Source: Cunninghamia lanceolata
Lineage: Eukaryota > Streptophyta > Pinopsida > Cupressales > Cupressaceae
Assembly: GCA_027924645.1 (NCBI GenBank)
Contig: BSBN01001482.1
Coordinates: 10,186,001 to 10,250,000 of the forward strand
Direction: 5' to 3'
DNA: 64,000 nucleotides
Made by a program: the position numbers and the translations under genes. The notes beneath the pieces were generated by a model. It was not told the DNA's origin. It searched no databases and saw nothing but the letters and a program-made list of their open reading frames with translations. Below are positions 23,366-35,477 of the stretch, in pieces. The stretch's first letter is position 1. Each line of letters starts with the position of its first letter.

Positions 23366-23374
23366 AGAGGAGAA
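23366..23374 (+). promoter_or_regulatory. chromovirus polypurine tract
   Basis: AGAGGAGAA immediately before the 3' LTR start TGTTGCAGGG. Confidence 0.75.
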
Positions 23375-23912
23375 TGTTGCAGGGACTTCCGAAGGTCATA
23401 ACTTTTGACTCGCATGTGGGTTTTCTACAAAATTTTACAGGTGGATGCGTTATGAGGTGGCCAGTGGTTTCCCAACCCACCTTAGCGGGTTGGAACCTAT
23501 CTTGGCACTTTTTCAGGGCTTAAAACTTTCATCTTGGCCCTCAAAATGGCAATTTAGTGTTTTTTTCTAGATTTTTAAAAAGTTGCTTTTGTAATAACTC
23601 GAAACTTATGTTTCAAATTTAGAATATTAGTTGGCCTTTCGTCCTACCTTAGTTTTAGGAAGCTTTTGGAAAAAAATTGGATTGTCAAGATTTGATTGTA
23701 AAATTACCTAAAATGGCAAAATCTGACAATTGTCAAAATCTGCCAAAAAAGGTAATTTTTTGTTTTTGTTTTTTTTCTTGGATATAAGAGAGTTTTCTCT
23801 CATTGTAGTAGCAGAGTTGATGAATAGAAGTTTTTTTATGTTCCAGCTTCCAAATCTTTGGCTCTCATATGTTTAATGGCACAATTCTATTGAGTGTATG
23901 TTGTGTACTGCA
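23375..23912 (+). repeat. chromovirus 3' LTR (short form)
   Basis: About 538 bp, from TGTTGCAGGGACTTCC to GTACTGCA. It is collinear with the 5' LTR except that the G-rich, TATA-containing block is missing. It adjoins a TA-rich microsatellite on the right. Confidence 0.8.
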
Positions 23913-24140
23913 TATATACATATATATATATATACACATGTATATATATACACATGTATATATATACATATATACACATTTATATATATACATATATACA
24001 CACATATATATATATATATCACTCTCTGTTTATCAAACAAAAATATATGTATACCTCCAGTGTTTTTATAACATGATATATGTGTTGTATATATATATAT
24101 TCACCTACATGTGTATATATATCTATATATATATATATAA
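23913..24140. repeat. TA/TATACA microsatellite
   Basis: Interrupted TATATA and TATACACATG repeats. The long Tyr/Ile-rich reading frames across it are artefacts of the repeat. Confidence 0.9.
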
Positions 24141-26261
24141 AAGAACCTACTGTATTTATAATAATTTATACCTCTGTAATATCTTGGTGGCCATTTCCAT
24201 GTTCAAACCCTACTTGCAAAACCAAATGAGAAAAAACTAAAGAAAGAGAAGAAAACAAAATGGGAAAACAAAGGAAGGAGGAGGGAAAAACAATAAGAGA
24301 GGAAAACATAAGATTCAGATAGGGTTTCCCAAAAGGAAATAATAGAATAATGAATTAGGGCTTTGTTAGGAGAGAGGGAAATTAGAGGTTTCTTTTTAAG
24401 TTTTCTATTTTTTTTGTTCTCTCATGGGCACGAGAATTTATAATTCCCTCTCTTTTGCCTTGGAGTCATTTTTGGTTTGTTGACTCTTTGTGTTTATTTT
24501 AATTGATTTATAATTCTTTGGGAGTTGAATTAGTTTAATCCCTTTTGGAATTAAATTGGTGGGATGGGATTGTTTTATTTTTTGTGGGATACTTTATCCC
24601 TTTGTTCTTATTTATTTTGGTATTCACTTTAATTAATCATTCGTTTAAATTTAATGTGTTGGGAAATTTTCATTATTGAATTTAATTTTAAATGTTAATT
24701 TTATGTATTTCATTCCTGAGGGGATAATTTAATTATTTCCTTTTTTAATTATTTAATGCAAGTCAATTAATAAATATGATTGTTAAAGTTATATTTATTA
24801 ATGGACTTGACCTTTGATTTTTCTTTAATTTGGTCATTTATTTAATTTCGAGTTTTATATTTGTTGAGTGGCAAATTTTATTTTTTCCTTGAAAATTTAT
24901 TTATTGTTACTTACGATTATTTATTTTAATTTTGCATTAACTTCTTCTTAGAACCTTTCTTTTAAAACTTTTATTTCAATTATTGAAAACGTGTTATGCT
25001 GTTGAATTTTTCCTAGATTTTAGAGTTTTATTTTTATGACCTTTCGATGACTATCATTTTATCACTCCATCTTATCATGCATCCATCATGCCATTGATTT
25101 TCATATTTTATTTATTCAATTTCATTTTTGTATTTGAGATAGGGTTTGGTTTCAAATCTGACGAAATCACCTTCTCACCTAGGAAACTTAGGGTTCGGAT
25201 TAAAACCATTCTAACCCTAGAAGCGGCACGCTTCGTGTCACATACCCCCTAGATGACTTTCATCACACAGGGGATGGCATAGCATGACGCACTTCCCCAA
25301 AATATGTTTGACATGTTTACGCTTCATGCGTATTGCCACCGAGCATGCAGATGTGTGCGAGGGGGTTCCTATGGACATGTAGAAAAGTTTTTCGTATTTC
25401 GTGTCATGACCACATGTCAAATGTGGACATGACACGTGTGTTGAGTGTCATGGCTACATGGGAAATGTTGGCATGACAAATGACAAGGATGATTGGCAAT
25501 GACAAGGATGATTAGGGATAACTAAGACGATCAACTCCCTTTCTCTTCTTTTTGCAACCATGTCTTTACTTAATGGGATTTGTGGATTGTGGGATGTTAT
25601 GGGGATGACAATGGAATGTGATGAGGCCCAGTCTATGATAGAGGCTAATGATATTAGTCTTTGAAAAGTCTAGCTCCAAGAGGCTACTCTGGTCTACTAA
25701 TGACCTTTCTAAGCACAAATTGGATTTGTTGAGACCTTGAGGTGTGTAAGGAATATTTGATTAAAGTGAACCCATGGGTTTTAGAATTCACTTGGAAGGA
25801 TGGACTTAAACTAGCCATTTTGTAATAAGCCTAAGTTGTGATTGATGTAAAAAATGATGTCAAGGTCTCTTGGTCTGAATTTGTACGTGTGATACAGTCA
25901 AGCTTCGACAGTTTCTCCCTATGTTTTGACCTTAGGAAGACTAATGTTTAGGGTACTCTATAGATGTCGAGGGTTGAATGGTAATGAAATGTTTCCATGA
26001 AATGTGATCAAATATGTAGTGGAATGAAATTGAATGTGTAGGTCGATAAGGTGTTGACACGGTTTCAATTGACTTGATAGGGAGAGTAGATACTCAAAGT
26101 TTCCCCTAGGGTTATGGTGTGTTGTGATAGGATTGGATAGGATGAGGTCAATTGGATTAGATTGGGATGACTTGGAAATGATTAGGAGAATGATGATGAT
26201 GACTTGGATATGTGAAAGGATTAGGAATGATGAGGGTATAATTATGATGAGGTGGCATGAA
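24141..26261. other. non-coding, nothing recognised
   Basis: AT-rich to about 25,150, mixed composition to 25,950, then grading into a GGATGATTAGG-like low-complexity tract. That tract resumes at 38,046 on the other side of the Tat element. It may include old LTR sequence, but I find no partner and no protein motif. Confidence 0.5.
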
Positions 26262-26266
26262 GAAGA
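26262..26266 (+). repeat. target-site duplication GAAGA (left)
   Basis: GAAGA directly before the left end of the Tat element and again at 38,041-38,045 directly after its right end. Confidence 0.8.
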
Positions 26267-28832
26267 TGTTAGTTTTTTCCTTGACTGGATGCTCATTCCT
26301 AGATTTCCCTACAAGGTAGCCATCAGTGATCAACAGGATCTCTGGGCTAGGGGTCAACAGTGTAGGAGATAGACTCTATTTTTATCTCCTCTTCTTCTTC
26401 AGGCTTTGTAAAACCTAGGGGGGTATTACCTATTCAACACCCATGAGAATATGCTTGTGGGTTGGCTTGGGCTGTTGATACAAGCAGATAAATCCTCCTG
26501 TATGAAGACCAAAACTGTGAGATAAGTGCAAAGGGGCTAGCTTTGGGCTTATCTTCAGTTATGAATCAGAGGATCTTGGTCCTAAACTACTTCTGCGGTC
26601 CTAACAGTTGTTTTGGAAGTTTGAATTTGACTTGTAAGTGGATGCAAAACTAGGATCTAGTATGTAATCTCAATGCAGAGCTAGATTGGTGCCTATCTAG
26701 GGCTTGGAGTCAGTAGACATACACCTCTGAATGATCAGCATGAACACAATAAAACTGGATTTCAAGGGGGTGTTGTAGTATCTGCCTTACAGATACCTCC
26801 CAATACAGAGTGTTAAGTTATCTCTACTTATGGCATCCCTATTGCAGTATATCCTTCCCAACACTTAATCTGAAAACACTTTAATCTACCCCTTGAGCAG
26901 AAGTTGAAAGATCAAGCATTCAATACAGGAATTCTATATTCTAGAATACCAGACACCCCTTAGATATCTAGATTCAGAAGAAGGACACATGCAATACTGG
27001 AGATAGAATTAACAAAACACATGCAAATACAACATTACTCATATAAAATCAATCATGAAATTAGTAGATTCATGCATGAGACATACAACAAGAGATACAT
27101 AAACTCACAAAATCACCTGCACAGAGCAACCAGAAACAATTGTATCTTAATACAGAGCCAGATATGTCCAGTTTTCAACAACCTTGAATTGAGTAGCATC
27201 ATCTACTTATAAAGCAAGGAGATGTACTCCCTCATTAATCACAGGGTAGTCCCCAAGACATCACTCGGTGCAGTGCATCGCTAGGGGGCACTGAAAACAT
27301 TTAATGCAGCTGCACAGATAGGAGGGAAGAGGCAGGTGAGATCTTGACTTGTAACACCTTGTCATGATTTTCTATCTAAATCAAGTAGCTGGCATGTCCT
27401 TCTAACCCATACCTCTATGCAACTTCGCCATTAATGGCATACCAACTCACAGCCTCAGGATACAGTAGTTGTGTGCATTGCAAACCTTCTCCCACCTTGG
27501 GATGCTACTGTGGAAGCATGGAAAACTCTCCACCTGAATATTTAAATGATAATCATCGATCTCCTCCCTTTCCTGCCAAGATCTACGGCACGGATCATGC
27601 TGAAAAGTCAGCCACCATTGATATCATGACACGCGGCTGCATCCCATTGACTCTTCAAACTAGACTGCACGGGGATATATTATCCCACATTCACCCTGCA
27701 ACACTCTTTTTAACACTTTATATGCTAGGCCAGTTACATATATAATGTCAGCAATTTTGCTCCCAACGGCACCAACTTAACCATTCTTCATCATCCTCTA
27801 GCAGGATATCCAGATGCCCAAAAATGACCCTGACATCAGCATCATTTGCATCATAACCTCCATTGGCCATACCATCCTCATCGGTGAGCCTCATAAATGT
27901 CTCCTCGACATTACATATCATGCTGATGTAGGAATATCACCCTCACCATAGAAACCTCTGTCAGGGAGACCCAACACATCGGAAGAACACCCTTTGATCA
28001 TGCCGATAACGAAAGTCACGCCGACGTCCTCTACTGCATGCACCTTTCAGATGCTCAAAAATCCTGCTGACGTCACCCAGATAAAAGATATCACCCTAAT
28101 ATATGAATGTCCTGGTGACATCATCATCATATTGGGGCAGGGTGATATTTGGAAGATCACCGGATGTTTGAAATATCACCCCCCGCAAGAATATCAGGTA
28201 GCACTGTAGCTCCATGAAACATCGGGGTGATGTTAGAACATACCTGATATTTGGAAATATCACCCCGTCCTTAGAAAATGATGAAGCTAAAAGACATATC
28301 GCCCTGACAATGAAAATCCTGATGACGTCATCGTCACATTTAGGACTAGGGTGATATTCATAACATAACCCGATATTCAGAATATCACCCCGATAATTGA
28401 AAATCATGCTGCTGATAAGAAAATATCACCTCTACAAGATCATGACATCAGCAACATCGGGGAAGTTAAAATATATGGTGATAAACTAACATCGGGGTGA
28501 TCTTCACGAAGATCACCTGATGTTCAAATATGATGACCTTGGGACATCGGGTCATACTTAGCAAATTCTCAACACCAACATCAGGAAGATGTTGAACTAA
28601 GATCACCTGATGTTAAAATATCACCTCCAGGCAGGATGTCAGGCTGGTGAATGCATGATGACCCCCACAGGATATCCGGACATGATGATGATGACGATGA
28701 GCCCCTCCTTCAAAATATCATGATGATGCTAAAAACACTGAGAGGATCCAAGACTTAGAAATTTCATGAAATCCTAGGAAGGTGCCTACAAGCTAATAAC
28801 CTGGAACTTGATAAATGATGTAGGCACCAACA
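26267..28832 (-). repeat. Tat 3' LTR
   Basis: 2,566 bp on the minus-strand element, homologous throughout to 35,478-38,040. Several CG dinucleotides of the other copy are TG or CA here. The first kilobase in element orientation (about 27,750-28,830) is rich in ATATCACC/GGTGATAT motifs and has TGACGTCA palindromes at 28,068-28,075 and 28,323-28,330. TATA-like words near 27,205-27,215 and 27,717-27,723 (minus strand) are possible promoters. Confidence 0.92.
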
Positions 28833-29133
28833 GTGTCTCTGATTGGGGACGTGCAAGCACAAGGCAGCAGTGAGAACCAGGCCTTCGGGTAGACCAGACA
28901 AACACAAAAAAGCACCTACTGTACAAGATATTTACAATATACACATTCTTTTACAAATGTGCACAGAGGCAGATCACTTATGCAAAATAAAACTTGAGGA
29001 ATTGACCATGCACAGGCAATACTAGCATCTCACCATTTAGGGCGTGGAGGACATAAGAATCCTCCCCATGAGTATTCCAAACCTGATATGGGCCCATCCA
29101 TAAGGGTTCAAACTTACCATGTTTGCCCTTATC
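28833..29133 (-). other. Tat 3' untranslated region
   Basis: Lies between the integrase stop and the 3' LTR. I do not see a convincing purine-rich tract next to the LTR at 28,833, so the PPT is eroded or unusual. Confidence 0.6.
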
Positions 29134-30339
29134 CTAACTTCTTGCATTCCAGATGAGCACCCAGTCATTTATCTGGAACTTCCTTTTTGTAGCTCTCCTG
29201 TCAAATAGATACTTCACATTTTGTTGTTTCTTGAGATTGATTTGGTGGGCCTCCCTTCTACTTTCATCCAGTGCAACCAGCTGGTTTATTCTCTCTGTCA
29301 TGGAGTCTTCAATCTCCTCATCATTCTCTTGGATAAATTTGTAAACTAGCAGGAGATTGTTTATAGGCAGCCTGGCTGATGCACCATACACTAGTTCAAA
29401 AGATGACCTTCCAATAGCTTTTTTCACTGTCACCGTATCAACCCATAATGCCAACTTTAACTTTGAATCCCAAGCTCTCTTGTTCTTATCCACTATCCTC
29501 TTGATGATTTTCATGAGGCTCTTATTACTTGACTCTACCTGACCATTTCCTTGTGGGTGGTATGGTGATGCATATGATAAATTTATCCCATATTTGTTGC
29601 AAAAATCAACAAATTCACCAGATCTGAAGCACATAGCATTATCTGTGACTATCTTGAATGGTACTCCAAACCTGATGATGATATTCTCTAGGATAAAATC
29701 CATCACTATCTTACTTGTAGCTCTTTTAGTTGGAATAGCCTCAATCCATTTGGTGAAGTAGTCAGTAGCCACCAAAATCCAACTATGTCCCCCACTTGAC
29801 TTTTTTGCAATTTCCCCTATGAAGTCAATTCCCCATTGCTGAAATGGAGCATCCACAGTTACAGTTCTAAGGGGCAATGCACCTTCATATCTTAACTTTC
29901 CTGAGAACCTTTGGCAAGGGTCACATTTCCTTACCAGCCTTTGTGCATCTGAAAAGAGAGTGGGGCACCAATATCCTGCCCTAAGGATCTTATGAGCTGT
30001 TGTTTGGGCAGTATAATGTCCACCACACAATCCTTTATGCATGTCATTCAAAACATTGTTAGCTTCACCTTCATCCACACATTTTAGCAGCACACCATCA
30101 AGGTTCTTCCAGTACAGCTCACCTTGAACAATAACATACCTGATTGCATGTAGTTTTAAGGTCCTCTTTTGACTGTCACTGAAATGGGAAGGACAATTTA
30201 GATTTTGCAAGTAATATATGATGTCCTTATACCATTCAGATTTTGATACATTGACATTCTCTTTCTGGACTGCATTGACTTGGCATGCTTCCAAGTTTGA
30301 CTGTGCCATCATCTTGACTAATCCTTGTCCTCTTACCAA
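29134..30339 (-). pseudogene. Tat integrase
   Basis: A continuous stretch of about 400 residues in the gag-pol frame. After the tether KMMAQSNLEA comes the HHCC zinc domain (HKGLCGGHYTAQTTAHKIL, then CDPCQRFSGK). The core has WGIDFIGEIA (Asp), KIVTDNAMCFRSGEF (Asp) and YHPQGNGQVESSNKSLMKII (Glu), all catalytic residues intact. The C-terminus (RRATKRKFQINDWVLIWNAR) is GPY/F-like but lacks a chromodomain, which fits Tat rather than chromoviruses. It ends at TAA 29,134-29,136. It is part of an interrupted polyprotein, not an independent gene. Confidence 0.9.
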
Positions 30340-32106
30340 CTTGGTAATTTATATCTCTATGTTGAATTCTTGCAGTTTATTTATCCATCTGCACCTTCTT
30401 CCTGCTACCTCCTGCTAAGTGAAGATATCCTTGACTGTTGCATGAGGCACATATGCAATTATCTGGGATCCTACCAGATATGGCCTGAAACTCTTGACTA
30501 CTCTGACTAGTGCATATGCTTGTTTCTCCATGATGTCATACTTTAATTCAGCAGCTTGCAGTGACATGCTGAAAAAAGCAATGGGCTGCTCAAAACCATC
30601 ATCATTTTTTTGCAGTAAACATGCAGCAATAGTATGGAAAGAAGCAAATGAAAACAACTAAAATGGCTTAGAAAAATCAGGAGACTTTAGCACAGGAGCC
30701 ATCTTTATTGCTTCTTTGATGCTCTGAAATGATTCAGTTGCTTCACTTTCCCAATTGACAGTTGCATCCTTCTTCATCATCTTGGAGATGTTCCTAGTGG
30801 TTTCTGCAAAGTTAGGAACAAATCTTCTGACAAAATTAATCTGTCCAAAGAAAGACTGAACTCCTTTCACTGTTTTTGGCATCTGGATCCTGTCAATTGC
30901 AGCTACTCTTTCAGGATCAATCCTAACTCCATCTTTGGAAACAATGTGCCCCAGGAGCTTCCCTTCTACTACCCCAAAAGCACATTTCTTTGGATTTAGA
31001 GGAATGCCATACTTTAGTGCTCTAATAAAAATATGTTCTAGATGCATACAATGCTGCTCCTCTTTCTTTGAATAAGCAGTTAGATCATCTTGATAAATAG
31101 CTAGGATTGAATCAATCAATCCTGCAAAAGCAACATCCATAGCTCTTTGGAATGTAGCACCTGCATTTGTTAGTCCAAATGGCATTCTAACATATACATA
31201 TGTTCCCCATGGAGTGGTGAAGGTAGTCTTGTATTGTTCTGATTCTTTTACCTTCACCTGATTGTAACCTGAGAATCCATCCATCATGGATAGGAGTTCA
31301 CAACCAGTCACTTTCTGTAACATAGCTTCCATATTTGGCAATGGATAATTGTCTTTCAAAGAAGACACATTCAAATTTCTGAAATCAACACAAAGCCTAA
31401 TATCACCATTCTTTTTTCTGACTGGGACAAGGTTAGACACCCAAGTTGAATGTCTAATTGGCACAATTATTCCAGCCTCCCTAAGCTTCTTGAGTTCTTC
31501 TTGCATTTTTGGAGCTAAGGTAGGATTAATAGGCCTTTGCTTCTGTCTAAATGGCTTAGCTTCAGGCTTCAAAGGGATCTCATGCTGAAATAGGTCCTCT
31601 CTATAGGCCTTTAGGTCCTCATATGACCAGGTAAAAACATGTTTATAATTTTTTAATAATGCTATCAGCATGCTCCTAATGTGTGGTTTGAGCTGTTTGC
31701 CAATATATACCCTTTTGGGGGCCTGAGATGTCCCCAAATTTATCTCCTCTAAGTCATCTTTGTTTGTTGGAGATGTCTTTGTGACCAATTGGTCTCTATT
31801 GTCAAAGGCTCTTTCTAAAGCTATCAACCCTCTAGGGATTTTGTTAGTCTTCAGCTGAATTATTTCGTTCCCCATAAGAGTTTCTTTTCCATCTACCATT
31901 TCTACAAAGTTTTGAAAATCAATTTCTTGGTTCTCATATTTATCTATGCAATGCAAAAATCTTAACAAGTCCTTGTCATCATCAAACACTTGCCAACTAC
32001 ATATGTTTTCTGGTATTGCAGGTCTGATTTTAACTTCAACATTTGTAACACCTGATAGAGTGATATCCTCTGGCCTTATAGCCACACTAGCAAGGAAATC
32101 TGCCAT
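30340..32106 (-). pseudogene. Tat reverse transcriptase and degenerate RNase H
   Basis: RT blocks: HVFTWSYEDLKAYREDLFQH, KPFRQKQRPINPTLAPKMQE, WVSNLVPVRKKNGDIRLCVD, MMDGFSGYNQVKV (catalytic Asp), RMPFGLTNAGATFQRAMD, and LAIYQDDLTAYS with the active-site box as YQDD at 31,084-31,095. After a TAG at 30,658 the RNase H-like domain reads FSFASFHTIAACLLQKNDDG and PIAFFSMSLQAAELKYDIME. Its first catalytic Asp position is Ser, as in Tat elements whose original RNase H has decayed. Further stops lie at 30,412 and 30,340. The segment upstream of RT (MADFLASVAIRP) is the end of the extra RNase H. Confidence 0.9.
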
Positions 32107-33405
32107 GACATTTTTTGATCTCTCTACCTAGCCTATTGAAAATGCATCAAATAATTCAATTGTATCCCAGACAGCATGCTTGTATTGTTTTAATCTTTTG
32201 TTCTTTGAGGCATTCCTATGTCTAACTTTGAACACAATTAACTCAGAATCCCCAAATACTCTTAGCATCTTAATTCCATGTTTGAGAGCCAGATTTAAGC
32301 CTAAGAGTAAGGCTTCATACTCTGCAATGTTGTTTGTACAAGCAAATCTTAGCAAGAAGGAGAATTTTCGGAGCTTACCAGATGGAGACAGGAATACAAC
32401 TCCAACTCCAGAGGCTTCCTTTGCACAAGCTCCATCAAAATACATGGTCCATAGACCCTGCTGGTCGAGCTCTTCAATGCAAACATTTTTCTCTTTTTTC
32501 TCTTTATCATCTGAGACAACCCTGAAGTTGTCATAGTCGGTGTTCACAAAACAGATGTGTTCTTCTGTTTCTTGGTCCTCCACTGTCTCTGATGACCTTC
32601 CCTCTCTGATCAGCTTAACATCTCTACCATTCATTGGAATCATAGCATATGATAGGTCCAGCTGCATACTTCCACCTATCAATGCTGCCCATCTTCTTGA
32701 CAACAGCATACCATACTGTGGCTTGATGTCAACCACTGTTATGTTCATTTTGTAGGTCCTCTCTGCATATGCTGCCAGTCTGAAATCTACATCCTTTATG
32801 ATTCCAATGACTGGTACCTCTCTAGTATCCATGGCATAACATTTTCCACATGCCTTGTCTATTTTCAATCCAGCTTGCTGCATGATGGCTAAAGGCATGA
32901 TATTTGTGGATGCTCCAGAATCAAGCATGCAATTTCTGATTACTTTCCCATTTATAACTAGGTATACATAGAATGGTTCCACTTGTGAAAGGCATTTAGT
33001 CATGGTCACCCCCAGATATACTTCAGGGACTTCATCTTCTTCATTGCATATAGCATGCTTCTTACCTTGAATCTCATCATTTTGCTTAGCTTGACAAGGT
33101 ACTCCTGAAATTAGGGATACTGTCTTATTCTTGATTTCTTCAACCTTCATAAGTTCCATCAATGGGACAGAAACCTTTACCTGAGAGAGGACTTGAGCTA
33201 TATCAAGGGGAGCATAATTTTGTATGACAGTTGTAGCTTGATCCATGGTTTTACTTTCATCCTGAAATGATTTATCTTTAGTCCTTATGGCTGCTTGACT
33301 ATCATTCTTGTTTTGGGAACTTTTTCTTTGGTCTTCATTCCCTAGTCTGTGGAAATCATGACCTATCTTTTGCTTAAAATTTTGCTTGTTATTTCCCCAC
33401 TGCCT
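32107..33405 (-). pseudogene. Tat protease and extra (archaeal-type) RNase H
   Basis: The protease has CMLDSGASTNIMPLAIMQQA, with an intact DSGA active site, and later YGMLLSRRWAALIGG. It is followed in frame by a second RNase H: LWTMYFDGACAKEASGVGVV (Asp), CTNNIAEYEALLLGLNLAL (Glu), RVFGDSELIVFKV (Asp). After a TAG at 32,125, ERSKNVMADFLAS supplies the last acidic residue. All four acidic positions are present, unlike the RNase H after RT. The duplicated RNase H is a hallmark of the Tat clade; here it precedes RT. The N-terminal part has only the stop at 33,406. Confidence 0.88.
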
Positions 33406-33408
33406 TTT

Positions 33409-35352
33409 TTATGGTTCAATCCCCTTATGACTATGCACTAGTTGACTGGCAGAAATACCTTCTGGCTGATGTGGGCTGCTTACTTGAGCTTTACCTCTGA
33501 GGTTATAATTACTTTTGACTTGAGCTACTACTGCAGCGGTGAGAGCCCTAATCTCTTCATCAGAGGGTCTTTGTAGGTTACCCAAAAAACTATGTGAGCC
33601 TTGAGCATATACATACCTATCTTCATTATCCTCATCATCTGTGCTCTCCTCTGCATCATGAGAAGGATGCTCCCTGCTTATGGACAGCATATTAACATCA
33701 TCATCTTGTACATAATGTGGCTCATTGCATTCATCACAAGAAACAACATTGTCATACAAAGATTAAGCAATCATGCATTGTGACTGTGAATGTGGCATCT
33801 GACAGATTATGCACCATGGAGTATCATCAGCAATATTTACAGCTTTCTTCAAAGGATAAGGAGTTTCCTTGGTATATTGAGCTCTCTAATTTGCGTTGTT
33901 ATGTGGCAATACAGGCCTACCATTATGCCAATTGGTATTATATGGCATATCATGCAATGATGGCCTTTTTTCCTACCTTTGGTAGACTTGCCTATTAGAG
34001 CTTAGGTCCTTAACAACATTTGCCAGTTTATCAATTTTGTCTTCAGGAGCAGATGTATTACCTTGAATATTCTGAGGTTTATTTGGATTCTACAGAATTT
34101 TCACATCATCCCTTCTGTTTGTCTTGCCTGATGCTTTCCTATTATTCTCAATATTTATTGCTATCTTGAAAGCATCCCTGAGAGTAGCAGGACCTTTATC
34201 TCTTAACCCATATGCTATTTTCGCATCAAAAGCATTAATATATAATATTATGCACATTGGTTCATTTGGCCTCATGTGATGTGGCAATTTGTTCAACACT
34301 TTAGTAAACCTTGCATTAAAATTTGCAACCTGCTCATTTGACCCTTTAGTGATACTAGTGAACTCATTTACAAAAAAGTTAGGGTCAGTTTTGTCACCAT
34401 ATTGCTCCTTGAACATCCTTTTGAAATCATCCCATGATGAAATGCTCCGATCAGGCAAATTTTTGTACCATTCTCTAGCCTCATCGACCAAAGATTGCAT
34501 GAATGACTTCATAAAGACATCCTCATGCTCAACCTCAAAGTTGTCCATGACATTTTGAAAAGCTTTTAAATGATCCTCCCCAGATACAATATTATTTCCT
34601 AGAAACTTTGGCACTTGAAGCCTTACATGCTTGTCAATGGGGTTAGGATAACTAGGAATACCATCAAATACCAGCTGCCTAAATCTATCTAGCTGCATGG
34701 GTTGTCTATCAAACTGATTCGCATTAATATTTCTATTTACATTCTGATGTCTTACATTATTTAATGGTATCCTAGCATTATTTGTATCATGCCTAGTATT
34801 ATCCTACTGATACTGTACCTCATTTCTATGCTGGTTCCTCAGGGCATCTACATTATCAAGGGTAGGGACTGCATCCTGGTGAGCAGTCCTTAGAGCTTGT
34901 ACTTTTTGTCTCATGTCATCTTTGATTTTCATTGCCTACAGATATTCTATTTCTGCTCTTAAACTCTTAATTTCATCAGCTAGTTGTTCTTCCCTGGGCA
35001 TGGAGGTAGATGGTCTCATACCATTTTGATCGTCATCTTCATCATCCCTTGGAGATTTAGCCTCTTCAAATCTTTCACTGGGATCTAGGAAAGGGCATTC
35101 TTGAAACACCTCTGACCTCATTCTTAAACTACCACCCTATTGCCTCTCATATGCACCTTGGATATCAGCTTTTGCATTTGAAAAATAAGGCACACACTGT
35201 CCTGATGGCCTAGGGTTGTCCTGAATATCATCATTATTCCTAGGGGAACCCTCATGACTAACTGAGACGGTTCCTTTTCTTCTATACATCATCCTTCTTT
35301 CTACTGGTAACTCTTCTAATAGAGGATTACAGAGGGATCTTCTCCCTTGCAT
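33409..35352 (-). pseudogene. gag: Tat gag
   Basis: The first ATG in the frame is at 35,352, about 100 bp inside the PBS; an open frame extends to 35,397 without ATG. The N-terminal part is acidic with a short coiled-coil-like stretch (EEQLADEIKSLRAEIEYL). The capsid core (34,090-34,698) reads LVFDGIPSYPNPIDKHVRLQ, KAFQNVMDNFEVEHEDVFMK, EAREWYKNLPDRSISSWDDF, FNARFTKVLNKLPHHM, a retrotrans_gag domain. A knuckle-like WCIICQMPHSQSQC lies near 33,800. Stops are at about 35,134, 34,933, 34,804, 34,087, 33,970, 33,886 and 33,763, all in one frame. No functional capsid can be made. Confidence 0.85.
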
Positions 35353-35450
35353 ACAAATTGTTACTTTACCAGTTGGAAGATTGTTCAGAGTCGCCACCTA
35401 TAATTAGGAATTATTTTACCAGGGATGAAAAGACAATTTCTTTACTGCAT

Positions 35451-35470
35451 GGTCCCCAGTAGAGTCACCA
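35451..35470 (-). promoter_or_regulatory. Tat primer-binding site
   Basis: On the minus strand TGGTGACTCTACTGGGGACC follows the 5' LTR after 7 bp. It resembles the TGGCGACTC...TGGGGA type seen in Tat/Ogre elements rather than the tRNA-Met type used by the other elements here. The matching tRNA is not certain. Confidence 0.7.
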
Positions 35471-35477
35471 AATCTAT

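Larger units (their letters stand above)
17587..23912 (+). mobile_element. Ty3/gypsy chromovirus, decayed
   Basis: 5' LTR, PBS, gag with CCHC knuckle, protease, RT, RNase H, integrase with a chromodomain-like C-terminus, polypurine tract and 3' LTR are all present in order. Frame changes near 19,600-19,790, 20,150, 21,170, 22,000-22,050 and 22,310, plus many stops, leave no functional ORF. Both outer edges abut simple repeats (GA on the left, TA-rich on the right), so a target-site duplication cannot be read. Confidence 0.9.

Noticed and set aside
23869..24240. Tyr/Ile-rich ORFs
   Set aside because: They cross the TATACA microsatellite and have no protein character.
24300..25250. Possible LTR partner for 45,240-46,216
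   Set aside because: Both have LTR-like style, but I could not find shared words in either orientation long enough to support a pair.
30340..32106. Functional host aspartate/reverse-transcriptase-like gene
   Set aside because: It is part of the Tat polyprotein frame, flanked by LTRs and interrupted by stops.
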